Made by a program: the position numbers and the translations under genes. DNA of 64,000 bases, from contig CAWGCC010000027.1 in assembly GCA_963820965.1 (NCBI GenBank), forward strand, positions 1 through 64,000, given 5' to 3'. Below the pieces are notes generated by a model that searched no databases, had not been told where the DNA came from, and saw nothing but the letters and a program-made list of their open reading frames with translations. This DNA comes from DATEDA01 sp963820965. Lineage in GTDB: Bacteria > Pseudomonadota > Gammaproteobacteria > Burkholderiales > SG8-39. Shown piece by piece: positions 27,257-36,319 of this stretch; position 1 is the first letter of the stretch, and each line of letters begins with the position of its first letter.

Positions 27257-28720
27257 TCACATCAGGATCACGTCGAACTGCTCCTGCGTGTAGCTCGTCT
27301 CGACCTGCATCGATACCGGCTTGCCGATGAAGTCGCCGAGCATCGCGAGCGACTGCGACTCCTCCTCGAGAAAGAGGTCGATGACGCTCTGCGAGGCGAG
27401 GATCCGGAACTCGCGGGCGTTGAATTGCCGCGCCTCGCGCAGGATCTCGCGCAGGATCTCGTAGCACACGGTGCGCGCGGTCTTGACGATGCCCCGTCCG
27501 GCGCAGGTCGGGCAGGACTCGCACAGCACGTGCTCGAGCGACTCGCGGGTGCGCTTGCGCGTCATCTCGACCAGGCCGAGCTGGGTGAAACCGTTGAGGG
27601 TCATCTTCACCCGGTCGCGCGCGAGCGCCTTCTGCAGCTCCGCGAGCACCGCCGCGCGGTGGTCCTCGTTCTCCATGTCGATGAAGTCGAGCACGATGAT
27701 GCCGCCGAGGTTGCGCAGCCGCAGCTGCCGCGCGATCACCTGCGCCGCCTCCAGGTTCGTCTTGAAGATCGTGTCGTCGAAGTTGCGCAGGCCCACGAAG
27801 CCGCCGGTGTTGACGTCGATCGTCGTCATCGCCTCGGTCTGGTCGACGATGAGATAGCCGCCGCTCTTCAGCTCGACGCGGCGCGCGAGCGCCTTCTCGA
27901 TCTCCTCCTCCACGTTGGCGAGGTCGAAGAGCGGTCGCTCCCCCGCGTAGTGCTCGATCCTGGGCAGCACCTTCGGCACGTAGTCGCTCGCGAACGCCTG
28001 CAGCCGCGCGAAGTTCTCGCGCGAGTCGACCACGACCCGCGTCGTATCGTCGTGGACGAAGTCGCGGAGCACGCGCTGCGCGAGCACGAGGTCCTGGTGC
28101 AGGAGGGCGGGCGCGTGCGAGGTCTGGGCGCGCTCGCGGATATAGCCCCAGAGCCGCCGGGAGTAGGCGACGTCATTCGCGAGGTCGGCGTCGGTGGCGG
28201 ACTCGGCGACGGTGCGGATGATGTACCCGCCGCGCTCCTCGGGGGGCAGGAGCTGCTGGAGCTTCTCGCGCAGGAGCTTGCGGCCGCTCTCGTCCTCGAT
28301 GCGCTGCGAGATGCCGATGTGCGAGTCCTGCGGCAGGTAGACGAGCAGGCGCCCCGCGATCGAGATCTGGGTCGAGAGACGCGCACCCTTGGTGCCGATC
28401 GGATCCTTCACCACCTGCACCATGAGGGGCTGCCCCTCGGCGAGGATCCTCTCGATCGGCCGCGTCGTCGCGCCCGATTCGCCGTTCTGCCGCTCCTCCC
28501 AGATGTCGGCGACGTGCAGGAACGCGGCGCGTTCGAGGCCGATCTCGACGAACGCCGACTGCATGCCCGGCAGCACCCGCACCACCCGCCCCATGTAGAT
28601 GTTGCCGACGAGACCGCGGCTCGCGGTGCGCTCGATGTGCAGCTCCTGGACGACGCCGTTCGCCATGACCGCGACGCGAGTCTCCTGCGGCGTGACGTTG
28701 ATCAGGATCTCTTCGGCCAT
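27257..28720 (-). CDS. rng: Ribonuclease G
   Basis: 487-residue endoribonuclease that matures the 5' end of 16S rRNA. N-terminal S1 domain (NIYMGRVVRVLPGMQSAFVE), DNase-I-like catalytic domain with MTTIDVNTGGFVG and VLDFIDMENEDHR (metal-binding Asp residues), and the zinc-link CESCPTCAGRG. Length equals the typical RNase G and lacks the long C-terminal scaffold of RNase E. It follows maf by 68 bases in the usual betaproteobacterial order. Confidence 0.95.
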   Translation of the reverse strand: MAEEILINVTPQETRVAVMANGVVQELHIERTASRGLVGNIYMGRVVRVLPGMQSAFVEIGLERAAFLHVADIWEERQNGESGATTRPIERILAEGQPLMVQVVKDPIGTKGARLSTQISIAGRLLVYLPQDSHIGISQRIEDESGRKLLREKLQQLLPPEERGGYIIRTVAESATDADLANDVAYSRRLWGYIRERAQTSHAPALLHQDLVLAQRVLRDFVHDDTTRVVVDSRENFARLQAFASDYVPKVLPRIEHYAGERPLFDLANVEEEIEKALARRVELKSGGYLIVDQTEAMTTIDVNTGGFVGLRNFDDTIFKTNLEAAQVIARQLRLRNLGGIIVLDFIDMENEDHRAAVLAELQKALARDRVKMTLNGFTQLGLVEMTRKRTRESLEHVLCESCPTCAGRGIVKTARTVCYEILREILREARQFNAREFRILASQSVIDLFLEEESQSLAMLGDFIGKPVSMQVETSYTQEQFDVILM

Positions 28721-28788
28721 GGGGGGCGAAGCTTAACCCGGAAGGGCGGCGCATTCACCGCAAAGCCGCGACTCCTGCGGCGAGCGCC

Positions 28789-29412
28789 CTAGGCGAGACG
28801 CGACTGGAACTTGCGCAGCAGGCTCGCCGTCTCGTAGAGCGGCAGGCCCATCACGCCGGTGTAGCTGCCGAGTATCTCGGGGATGAACGCGGCCGCCCGG
28901 CCCTGGATCGCGTAGCCCCCGGCCTTGTCGTAGGGCTCGCCCGTGGCGACGTATTCCTCGATCTCGCCTTCGCTCAGCTCCCGGAAGCGCACCACGTTCT
29001 CGTTCACGAGGGCGTCGAGCGCGGACTCGTGCTTGAGGACCACCGCGGTGAGCACGCGGTGCTCACGCCCCGACAGCTCCTTCAGCATCTCGATCGCAAT
29101 GGCGCGATCGGCGGGCTTGCCGAATATCCGGTCGCCCAGGCACACGGCGGTGTCGGCGGCGAGCACCGGGAAGCGCGGCAGGGTCCGCTGCGTCACCCGG
29201 AGCCAGCCGGCTTCCGCCTTCTCCATGGCGATCCGCTGCACGTAGGCATCCGGCACTTCGCTCGCGTGCGGGGCCTCGTCCAGATCGCGGCCGCGCAGGC
29301 CATGCTCGCGGAAGAGCAGCACCTCGAACGGGACGCCGATCTGCTTCAACAGCTCGCGGCGGCGAGAGCTGCGCGAGGCGAGGTAGATGCGCGGCAGGCT
29401 CGACGACGGCAC
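28789..29412 (-). CDS. maf: Maf-family nucleoside triphosphate pyrophosphatase
   Basis: 207 residues; hydrolyses non-canonical or methylated NTPs to NMPs (house-cleaning). Signatures: IYLASRSSRRRELLKQIGV at the N-terminus, VLAADTAVCLGDRIFGKP and GEPYDKAGGYAIQG. Nine bases behind rlmH. Whether it is the dTTP/UTP or the m7GTP subtype cannot be decided by eye. Confidence 0.92.
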   Translation of the reverse strand: MPSSSLPRIYLASRSSRRRELLKQIGVPFEVLLFREHGLRGRDLDEAPHASEVPDAYVQRIAMEKAEAGWLRVTQRTLPRFPVLAADTAVCLGDRIFGKPADRAIAIEMLKELSGREHRVLTAVVLKHESALDALVNENVVRFRELSEGEIEEYVATGEPYDKAGGYAIQGRAAAFIPEILGSYTGVMGLPLYETASLLRKFQSRLA

Positions 29413-29421
29413 CGGGGGACC

Positions 29422-29892
29422 CTATTCGCGATGGTACGGGTGATTATCGAGTATCGACAGCGCCCGATAAAGCTGCTCCGCCAGCACTATGCGAACGATT
29501 GCATGCGGCAGCGTGAAGCTTGAGAGCCGCAGCTGCAGGTCGGCCGACTGTCTGAGGGCGGGGTGGAGCCCATCCGGGCCGCCGACGAGGAACGCGGCAT
29601 CGCGCCCCTCGGCGAGCCACCCCTCGAGGCGCCGGGCGAGGTCGGCGGTCGTCAGGTCCCGGCCGCGCTCGTCGAGGACGATGCGGCGGCAGCCCGGGGG
29701 CAGGGCCGCGGCGATCCGCTTGGCCTCGCCGGCGAGCGCCTGGGCGACGGTCCGGGTCGGGCCGCGGTGCTCGGGCCGGACCTCGGCCAGCTCGAGGCGG
29801 GCCTTCCGCGGAAAGCGTCGGGCGTACTCGGCGAACCCGTCGTCGACCCAGTGGGGCATTCGTTGCCCCACCGCGACGACTATCAGCCTCAT
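29422..29892 (-). CDS. rlmH: 23S rRNA (pseudouridine1915-N3)-methyltransferase RlmH
   Basis: 156-residue SPOUT methyltransferase with the knot motifs LVGGPDGLHPALR and LSSFTLPHAIVRIVLAEQLY. It methylates pseudouridine 1915 of 23S rRNA. Start MRLIVVAVGQRMPHW at 29892, three bases after the rsfS stop. Confidence 0.95.
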   Translation of the reverse strand: MRLIVVAVGQRMPHWVDDGFAEYARRFPRKARLELAEVRPEHRGPTRTVAQALAGEAKRIAAALPPGCRRIVLDERGRDLTTADLARRLEGWLAEGRDAAFLVGGPDGLHPALRQSADLQLRLSSFTLPHAIVRIVLAEQLYRALSILDNHPYHRE

Positions 29893-29895
29893 ACG

Positions 29896-30276
29896 CTAGA
29901 CCGCGGGTCGCGCGACGGACTTCGGCTTCGCTCGGACGCGCTTCGCTCGCGGCTTCGGCTCGCCCCAGAGCTCCTCGAGGTTGTAGTACTCGCGGATCGC
30001 GGGCTGCATGATGTGGACGACGATGTCGCCCAGGTCGATCAGGACCCATTCGCCGGCGGCTTCGCCCTCGGTGCCGTAGACCTTCTCGCCGAGGGACTTC
30101 GTCCGCTCCTGCACGCGGCTCGCCAGCGCCTTGGTCTGGCGCGCCGACTCGGCGGTGGCGATGATGACGCGGTCGAACAAGCTGGAGAGATGGGTGACGT
30201 CGAATGCCGCGATGTCGCGCGCCTTGACGTCCTCGAGCGCGGCGATCACCGCCTTCTGCTTCTTGCGGATGTCCAT
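29896..30276 (-). CDS. rsfS: Ribosome silencing factor RsfS
   Basis: 126 residues; binds ribosomal protein L14 and blocks subunit joining in starvation. Core motifs: ALEDVKARDIAAFDV, DRVIIATAESARQTKALA, GEWVLIDLGDIVVHIM and REYYNLEELWG. The C-terminal tail is rich in Lys and Arg. Its ATG overlaps the nadD stop (TGATG). Confidence 0.95.
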   Translation of the reverse strand: MDIRKKQKAVIAALEDVKARDIAAFDVTHLSSLFDRVIIATAESARQTKALASRVQERTKSLGEKVYGTEGEAAGEWVLIDLGDIVVHIMQPAIREYYNLEELWGEPKPRAKRVRAKPKSVARPAV

Positions 30277-30944
30277 CAAGCGGTTCTTCCGTCCTCCGAG
30301 TAGAGCCGGTGCGCCCGAATATAGGCGAGAACTTCCGGCGGTAGCAAGTAACGCGCGCTCGCGCCCGAAGCGAGCCGCTTGCGGATGTCGGACGCCGAAA
30401 TGGCGAGGAGCGACATCGGGAACACGACCATCCGGCCGGCCGGCGCCGCGCGCAGCGCCGCGGGCTCTCCCGCGCGCCGGCGCCACTCCTCGGCGACGGC
30501 GGCGGGGAGGGCGTCGGGCACGAGCGAATAGCCGGGGCGCGCGCCGATCGCGAGATGCGCCCGGTCCGCAAGCTCGCGCCACTCGCGCCACGTATCGAGC
30601 TTGTGGAGCTGGTCCGCGCCGATGATCAGCACGAGCGGCACATCGGCTCCCAGCTCTGCCCGCAGCCGCCGCAAGGTGTCGATCGTGAACTGCGCGGTGG
30701 TGTCGAGCGCCTCGGCATCGTCGACGGCGAAGCGCGGGTTGTCGCGGACGGCGAGCTTCACCATCTCGAGGCGGTGGTGCGCGGGCGTGCGCGGCGCGGC
30801 GCGGTGCCCGGGACTCCCCGACGGGATCCAGCGTACGCGCTCGAGGCCGAGGTGCTCCGCCGCCTCTTCGGCAAGGCGCAGATGGCCGTGGTGCACCGGG
30901 TCGAAGGTGCCGCCCATCAGACCGAGGGGCGCGGCTGCTGGCAC
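30276..30944 (-). CDS. nadD: Nicotinate-nucleotide adenylyltransferase
   Basis: 222-residue adenylyltransferase of NAD synthesis. GLMGGTFDPVHHGHLRLAEE holds the (H/T)xGH nucleotide-binding motif; the C-terminal SASDIRKRLASG is the second signature. Start GTG at 30944, four bases after the stop of the DsbA-like gene. Confidence 0.94.
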   Translation of the reverse strand: MPAAAPLGLMGGTFDPVHHGHLRLAEEAAEHLGLERVRWIPSGSPGHRAAPRTPAHHRLEMVKLAVRDNPRFAVDDAEALDTTAQFTIDTLRRLRAELGADVPLVLIIGADQLHKLDTWREWRELADRAHLAIGARPGYSLVPDALPAAVAEEWRRRAGEPAALRAAPAGRMVVFPMSLLAISASDIRKRLASGASARYLLPPEVLAYIRAHRLYSEDGRTA

Positions 30945-30948
30945 TCGT

Positions 30949-31575
30949 TCAGGTCTGGCGCGCGGCGGCGACCGGCAGGTACCGCAGGCGCTTCATCGCG
31001 TCGGAATCGAAGAGCCGCGGGTTGTCGAGGTAGTCGAGCAGCATCGCGGTCGCGTCGACGCCCCAGAAGAGATGTTCGTCGACGACGAACGTCGGGACGC
31101 CGAACACGCCGGCGCGGATCGCCGCGTCGGTATTCTCGCGGAGCGCGGTCTTGACCGTTGCGCTTGCGGCGAGCAGTTCCGCACCGGCCATGCCCACCGC
31201 GTCGCACAGGGCCTTCCATTCGTCGGTCGGCGAGCGGCCCTCGGCCCAGATGAAGTCGAAGATCTTTTTCACGGCGTGGCAGGTGCCGCCGCAGGCGATC
31301 GCGAGTCGGAGCGCGTGCAGCGAGTTGAACGGATGCCCCGGCGGGTACTTCATCGGGATGCCGTGCCGGTCGGCGTACCACTGGGTGTGGCGGTAGGTGT
31401 GGATGCGCTTCGGCTCGATCTCCGCCGGGCCCCGGTGGCCAAAGTGGTTGAGCAAGCCGGCGAAGAGCACCGGCCTGATCTCGAGGTCCGGGCGCTGAAA
31501 GATGCTCGGGTGGTCGGCGAACTGGAGATAGCTGAACGGCGAGACGAAATCGAAGTGCCAGACGAGCCGACCCAT
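30949..31575 (-). CDS. DsbA-like 2-hydroxychromene-2-carboxylate isomerase family protein
   Basis: 208 residues with a DsbA/kappa-GST thioredoxin fold: VWHFDFVSPFSYLQF at the N-terminus (Ser in place of a redox CxxC), GIPMKYPPGHPFNSLHALR and GVFGVPTFVVDEHLFWG. Relatives isomerise 2-hydroxychromene-2-carboxylate in naphthalene degradation with glutathione, but the family is broad and no other such gene is nearby. The ATG overlaps the proA stop (TGATG). Confidence 0.8.
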   Translation of the reverse strand: MGRLVWHFDFVSPFSYLQFADHPSIFQRPDLEIRPVLFAGLLNHFGHRGPAEIEPKRIHTYRHTQWYADRHGIPMKYPPGHPFNSLHALRLAIACGGTCHAVKKIFDFIWAEGRSPTDEWKALCDAVGMAGAELLAASATVKTALRENTDAAIRAGVFGVPTFVVDEHLFWGVDATAMLLDYLDNPRLFDSDAMKRLRYLPVAAARQT

Positions 31576-32828
31576 CAGCTCCTCACCTGGCCGGTCCCCA
31601 GCACGACGTACTTCTGCGAGGTGAGCCCCTCGAGCCCCACCGGCCCGCGCGCGTGCAGCTTGTCGGTGGATATTCCGACCTCGGCGCCGAGGCCGTACTC
31701 GAAACCGTCGGCAAATCGCGTCGAGGCATTCGCCATCACCGAGCTCGAATCGACCTCGCGCAGGAAGCGCTGCGCGCGCGCCTCGTCCTCGGTCACGATG
31801 GCGTCGGTGTGCTGCGAGCCGTACTTCGCGATGTGGTCCATCGCCTGGTCGATGTCCTTGACCACTCGGACGTTGAGGATGGGCGCGAGGTATTCGGTGT
31901 ACCAGTCCTGCTCGGTCGCGGGCCTCATCGGCGCGAAAGCGCGCGCCGCTTCGTCGCCGCGCAGCTCCACGCCCTTCTCGCGGTAGATTCTCGCGAGCGC
32001 CGGCAGCACCTGCGGCGCGATCGCCTCGTGGACGAGCAGCGTTTCCATGGTGTTGCAGGTGCCGTAGCGCTGCGTCTTCGCGTTGTCGGCGATCCGCACC
32101 GCCTTCTCCACGTCGGCGCGGTCGTCGACGTAGACGTGGCAAACGCCGTCGAGGTGCTTGATCATCGGAATGCGCGACTCGGCCATGACGCGCTCCACGA
32201 GCGACTTCCCGCCGCGCGGCACGATGATGTCGACGTACTCGCTCATGCGCAGCAGCTCGCCGACCGCCGCGCGGTCGGTCGTCTCCACCACCTGGACGGC
32301 GTCCTCCGGCAGTCCCGCCGCGCGCACGCCTTCCCGCACGCAGGCGGCGATTGCCTGGTTGGAGCGGATCGCCTCCGACCCGCCGCGCAGGATGCAGGCG
32401 TTGCCCGACTTGAGGCACAGCGCCGCCGCATCCGCGGTCACGTTCGGGCGCGACTCGTAGATGATGCCGATGACGCCGAGGGGCACCCGCATGCGGCCGA
32501 CCTTGATGCCGGTCGGACGCTCGCGCAGCTCGGTGATTTCGCCGACCGGGTCGGCGAGCGCGGCTACCGCCTCGACTCCCTCCGCGATTCCCTCGACCGA
32601 CTCCGGGGTGAGCGTCAGCCGGTCGATCAGCGCCGGCTCGAGCCCTGCGGCCCGTGCCGCCGCGACGTCCGCGGCATTGGCCGCGGCGAGCTTCGGCCGC
32701 TCGCGCCGGACCGCCGCCGCGATCGCCGCCAGGGCGCCGTTCTTGGTCGCGGTGTCGGCCCGCGCGAGCGCGCGCGAAGCCGCGCGGGCGCGGCGGCCGA
32801 CCTCCTGCATGTATCCCTTCACGTCCAT
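31575..32828 (-). CDS. proA: Gamma-glutamyl phosphate reductase
   Basis: 417 residues, the same length as the E. coli enzyme; second step of proline synthesis. GVIGIIYESRPNVTADAAAL, GNACILRGGSEA, the catalytic cysteine region TQRYGTCNTMETLLV, and the C-terminal KLHARGPVGLEGLTSQKYV are diagnostic. Start ATG 32828 (MDVKGYMQEVGRRARAA). First gene of the minus-strand housekeeping run that continues to rng. Confidence 0.95.
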   Translation of the reverse strand: MDVKGYMQEVGRRARAASRALARADTATKNGALAAIAAAVRRERPKLAAANAADVAAARAAGLEPALIDRLTLTPESVEGIAEGVEAVAALADPVGEITELRERPTGIKVGRMRVPLGVIGIIYESRPNVTADAAALCLKSGNACILRGGSEAIRSNQAIAACVREGVRAAGLPEDAVQVVETTDRAAVGELLRMSEYVDIIVPRGGKSLVERVMAESRIPMIKHLDGVCHVYVDDRADVEKAVRIADNAKTQRYGTCNTMETLLVHEAIAPQVLPALARIYREKGVELRGDEAARAFAPMRPATEQDWYTEYLAPILNVRVVKDIDQAMDHIAKYGSQHTDAIVTEDEARAQRFLREVDSSSVMANASTRFADGFEYGLGAEVGISTDKLHARGPVGLEGLTSQKYVVLGTGQVRS

Positions 32829-33041
32829 GGCGGGAAGTTTAGTGGAAAGCCCGGGCGGCGGAGCGCGCCGCTGCGCAGCAGCGAAGCGGCCCGTTGACGG
32901 GTGAGTGGCTCGCCCGCATACTGGCTGCGCCGCTGCAGAACGCTGGAAGACGACGCTCCCGCCGTCATTCCGGGCGCGAGCGGGGTTCGCACCCTGGACG
33001 GTCGAGGGCGGCACCACAAAATCCGAAGGAGGAGGCTGGAA

Positions 33042-34349
33042 ATGAAGCGCAGAACGTTCCTGAAGGCGGCCGGCGCCGGCGTCACGGCGGTCGGCATCGA
33101 GGGCATTCTCACCGCGCACCGCGCCCCGGCGTTCGCGCAAGGCACCACGCTCCACATCCTGCGGTGGAACGACTTCGTTCCGGCGGCCGACGAGATCTGG
33201 CGCAAAGAGTACGTGCCGGTGGCGGCGAAATCGCTCGGGATCAAGCTCAACGTCGAGACGATCAACGCCAACGACATCCCGGCGCGCGCCACCTCCGCGA
33301 TCCAGTCGGGCAACGGTCCCGACATCATCATGCTGCTCAACAACTACCCCCACCTGTACGCGGATTCCGGGGTCGACGTGAGCGACATCGCCGAGGAGGT
33401 CGGCAAGGCGCAGGGCGGCATCTACTCGCTCCCGCAGGCGCTGTGCAAGGTCGGCTCGCGCTGGGCGGCGATGCCCTGGTCCACGGTCCCGGCGCTCATT
33501 GCCTACCGCAAGTCTTGGTTCGACGAGGTCGGCGCGAAGAGCTTCCCGACCACCTGGGACCAGTACCGCGAAGTCGGCAAGAAGCTCAAGGCGGCCAAGC
33601 GCCCGATCGGCCAGACCCTCGGCCACACCTTCGGCGATGCGCCAACGTTCACGTATCCCTTCCTGTGGTCGTACGGCGGGCAGGAGATCGACAAGGCCGG
33701 CAAGGTGGTGCTCGAATCGAAGCAGACGATCGAGTCGGTGAACTTCATGGCCGGGTTCTGGAAGGACGCGCACGACGAGGGCGGCCTCGCCTGGGACGAC
33801 ACCAACAACAACCGCGCGTTCCTTGCGGGCGAGATCTGCGCGTCGCTCAACGGCGCGTCGATCTACGTCGCCGCGCTGCGCGGCAAGGACAAGTTCAAGA
33901 CCGAGAAGGGCGCGCCGCTGCACACCGACATCCTGCACGCGCCGCTGCCCAAAGGCCCCGCCGGGGACGCGCCGTACCACACCGCGTTCACGCACATGGT
34001 GATGAAGTACTCCAAGAACCAGAAGGCCGCCAAGGACTTCCTGCGCTGGGCCCACACCAAGGATACCTACGAGAAGTGGTTCATCGTGCAGAAGGGCTTC
34101 GCGATCGCGCCGACGCGCGACTGGGAGAAGCACCCGATGTGGAAGGAGGACCCGGTGATGCTGCCGTTCAGCAAGGCCTCGCTGACGGGTCGCGCCATGG
34201 GCTATGCCGGCGAGCCGAACAAGAAGGCGGCCGAGGTCTGGAACAAGTACATCATCACCGACATGTACGCCCAGGTCGCGAACGGCAAGATGAAGGCCGA
34301 GGACTCGGTCAAGTGGGCCGCGGGCGAGCTGCGCAAGGTCTACGGCTGA
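33042..34349 (+). CDS. ABC transporter substrate-binding protein (sugar/glycerol-phosphate type)
   Basis: 435-residue periplasmic binding protein with a twin-arginine-type signal (MKRRTFLKAAGAGVTAVGIE) and a family 1 fold: LHILRWNDFVPAADEIW, NGPDIIMLLNNYPHLY, LWSYGGQEID. The ribosome site AAGGAGGAGG lies just before ATG 33042. First gene of a four-gene importer (receptor, two permeases, ATPase). Closest by eye to sugar or glycerol-3-phosphate type systems; the ligand is not predictable. Confidence 0.9.
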   Translation: MKRRTFLKAAGAGVTAVGIEGILTAHRAPAFAQGTTLHILRWNDFVPAADEIWRKEYVPVAAKSLGIKLNVETINANDIPARATSAIQSGNGPDIIMLLNNYPHLYADSGVDVSDIAEEVGKAQGGIYSLPQALCKVGSRWAAMPWSTVPALIAYRKSWFDEVGAKSFPTTWDQYREVGKKLKAAKRPIGQTLGHTFGDAPTFTYPFLWSYGGQEIDKAGKVVLESKQTIESVNFMAGFWKDAHDEGGLAWDDTNNNRAFLAGEICASLNGASIYVAALRGKDKFKTEKGAPLHTDILHAPLPKGPAGDAPYHTAFTHMVMKYSKNQKAAKDFLRWAHTKDTYEKWFIVQKGFAIAPTRDWEKHPMWKEDPVMLPFSKASLTGRAMGYAGEPNKKAAEVWNKYIITDMYAQVANGKMKAEDSVKWAAGELRKVYG

Positions 34350-34371
34350 TCGTCGGGCGCTGAGGGCTCCG

Positions 34372-35319
34372 GTGGTGGCGGGTTCCGGGAGCGCCGCGAG
34401 CGCGGCGCTCCCCGCCGATCGCATCGTCGTTTCGCGCTGGACGCGCCTGCTCGAGAATCAGCGCGTCCTCGCCGTGGCGCTCCTCGCGCCGGGCGTGATC
34501 ATCCTCACCATCTTCATCGCCTATCCGTTCGTGATGGCGATCTGGTTCGCGCTGACCGACATCAGCGTCGGCGTAGCCGGCAAGTTCGTCGGGATCGAGA
34601 ATTTCAGCAAGGCCTGGGAGGACACGATCTTCCAGACCGCGTTCAGGAACACCTTTTTCTACACGTTCTGGGCGACGGTGTTCAAGCTGTCGCTCGGGAT
34701 GTGGCTCGCGCTGCTCCTCAATCGCCACTTCAAGTTCAAGCGCCTGATCCGCGCCTCGATGCTGCTGCCGTTCATCATCCCGACGGTGCTCTCGACCTTC
34801 GCCTGGCGCTGGATGTTCGACCCGACCTTCAGCGTGATCAACTGGACGCTCTATCACGCCGGCTGGATCACCGACCGGCTGCCCTTCCTGTCGAACGGCG
34901 ACTGGGCGATGTGGTGCGCGATCCTCGTCAACACCTGGCGCGGGATGCCGTTCTTCGCCATCACGCTGCTCGCCGGGCTGCAGACGATCAACCCCGATCT
35001 GCACGAGGCGGCGGCGCTCGACGGCGCGAACGCCTGGCACCGGTTCTGGCACGTCACCTGGCCGCTGCTGTTGCCGGTGACGCTCGTCGTCGTCGTGTTC
35101 TCGGTGATCCAGACGTTCTCCGACTTCCAGCTGATCTACGTGCTCACCGGCGGCGGCCCGGCGAACGAGACGCACCTCGTCGCCACCTACGCCTACCAGA
35201 TCGGCGTGGCCTCGGGGCTGCTCGGCCAGGGCGCGGCGATCTCGCTCTTCATGTTCCCGGTGCTGTTCGGGGTGGTGTGGGTGCAGCTGCGCTATCTGAA
35301 GCGCATGGAAGGCGCGTGA
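34372..35319 (+). CDS. ABC transporter permease (MalF/UgpA-like)
   Basis: 315-residue membrane protein with six predicted helices. The EAA loop that contacts the ATPase is LHEAAALDGANAWHRFWHVT. Start GTG 34372, 22 bases after the receptor stop; the first helix is RVLAVALLAPGVIILTIFIA. Followed by a 145-base gap with tandem hairpins before the second permease. Confidence 0.92.
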   Translation: MVAGSGSAASAALPADRIVVSRWTRLLENQRVLAVALLAPGVIILTIFIAYPFVMAIWFALTDISVGVAGKFVGIENFSKAWEDTIFQTAFRNTFFYTFWATVFKLSLGMWLALLLNRHFKFKRLIRASMLLPFIIPTVLSTFAWRWMFDPTFSVINWTLYHAGWITDRLPFLSNGDWAMWCAILVNTWRGMPFFAITLLAGLQTINPDLHEAAALDGANAWHRFWHVTWPLLLPVTLVVVVFSVIQTFSDFQLIYVLTGGGPANETHLVATYAYQIGVASGLLGQGAAISLFMFPVLFGVVWVQLRYLKRMEGA

Positions 35320-35340
35320 CCGTGTATCAGCGATCGACCG

Positions 35341-35413
35341 CAAGGGGATCTACAAGGGGCTCGCCTCTTGTTCGTTCCCGGGGATATGCAAGAGGGAGTC
35401 CCCCCTTGTTCGT
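35341..35413 (+). repeat. Two tandem imperfect hairpin repeats
   Basis: Two units of about 36-38 bases begin GGGGATCTACAAGGGG (35344) and GGGGATATGCAAGAGG (35380) and each ends in TTGTTCGT (35368-35375 and 35406-35413). Within each, CAAG(G/A)GG can pair with the CTTG part, giving two consecutive hairpins between the two permease genes. They could attenuate or stabilise the operon mRNA. Confidence 0.55.
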
Positions 35414-35464
35414 ACGAGAGGGGTTCGGCGTGCCCCGCACACCGCTTCACAGTGCGAACCAACC

Positions 35465-36317
35465 ATGGTGATCGAACGGCGCTGGAAGAAGTGGTTCTAC
35501 TTCTACATCCCGCTGGCGGTGTTCATCCTCTTCACGCTGTTCCCGTTCTACTGGATGGGGGTGACCGCGTTCCGCCCGGACCCGGAGCTCTACCGCTCCT
35601 GGCGCGCCGCGAACGCGACGCCGTTCTGGACGCTCGAGCCGACGATCGAGCACTTCAAGGGCCTGCTCGAGAGCACCGAGTTCCTGCAGTGGCTGTGGAA
35701 CACGATGCTGATCGCCATCGGTCTCGACGATCATCTCGCTCATCTGCGGGATGTTCGCCGGCTATGCGCTCGCGCGGCTCCGGTTCAAGGGCTCGGAGTT
35801 CCTCGGCACGGCGATCTTCATCACCTACCTCGTGCCGCAGACGCTGCTCTTCATCCCGCTCGCCGACATCGTCCGCAACATGCACCTCGGCAATACGCCG
35901 TGGGCGCTGATGCTGACCTACCCGACGTTCCTGATCCCGTTCTGTACCTGGCTGCTGATGGGCTACTTCAAGACCATCCCCAAGGAGCTCGAGGAGTGCG
36001 CGCGCATCGACGGCGCGACGCGGTTCGGTGCGATGGTGCGGATCATCTTCCCGGTGGCGGTGCCGGGGATCCTGTCGGCCGGGATCTTTGCGTTCACCCT
36101 GTCGTGGAACGAGTTCATCTACGCGCTCGTCTTCCTCTCGTCGGTCGACCAGAAGACGGTGCCGGTGGGGGTGGTGTCGGAGCTGATCCGCGGCGACATC
36201 TTCTTCTGGGGCCAGCTCATGGCGGGCGCGCTGCTCGGCTCGGTGCCGGTCGCGCTCGTCTACTCGTTCTTCGTCGAGTACTACGTCGCCGGTCTGACCG
36301 GGTCGGTGAAGGGCTAG
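35465..36317 (+). pseudogene. ABC transporter permease (MalG/UgpE-like), frameshifted
   Basis: Second permease. Starts MVIERRWKKWFYFYIPLAVF at 35465 and reads well through FLQWLWNTMLIAIG; then the frame breaks at 35720-35723. The other frame continues with STIISLICGMFAGYALARLR to the EAA loop KELEECARIDGATRFGAMV and the stop at 36315-36317. One extra or two missing bases restore a 284-residue protein. All six helices and the EAA loop are otherwise intact and the neighbours are complete, so a sequence error is more likely than gene loss. Confidence 0.88.
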
Positions 36318-36319
36318 CA

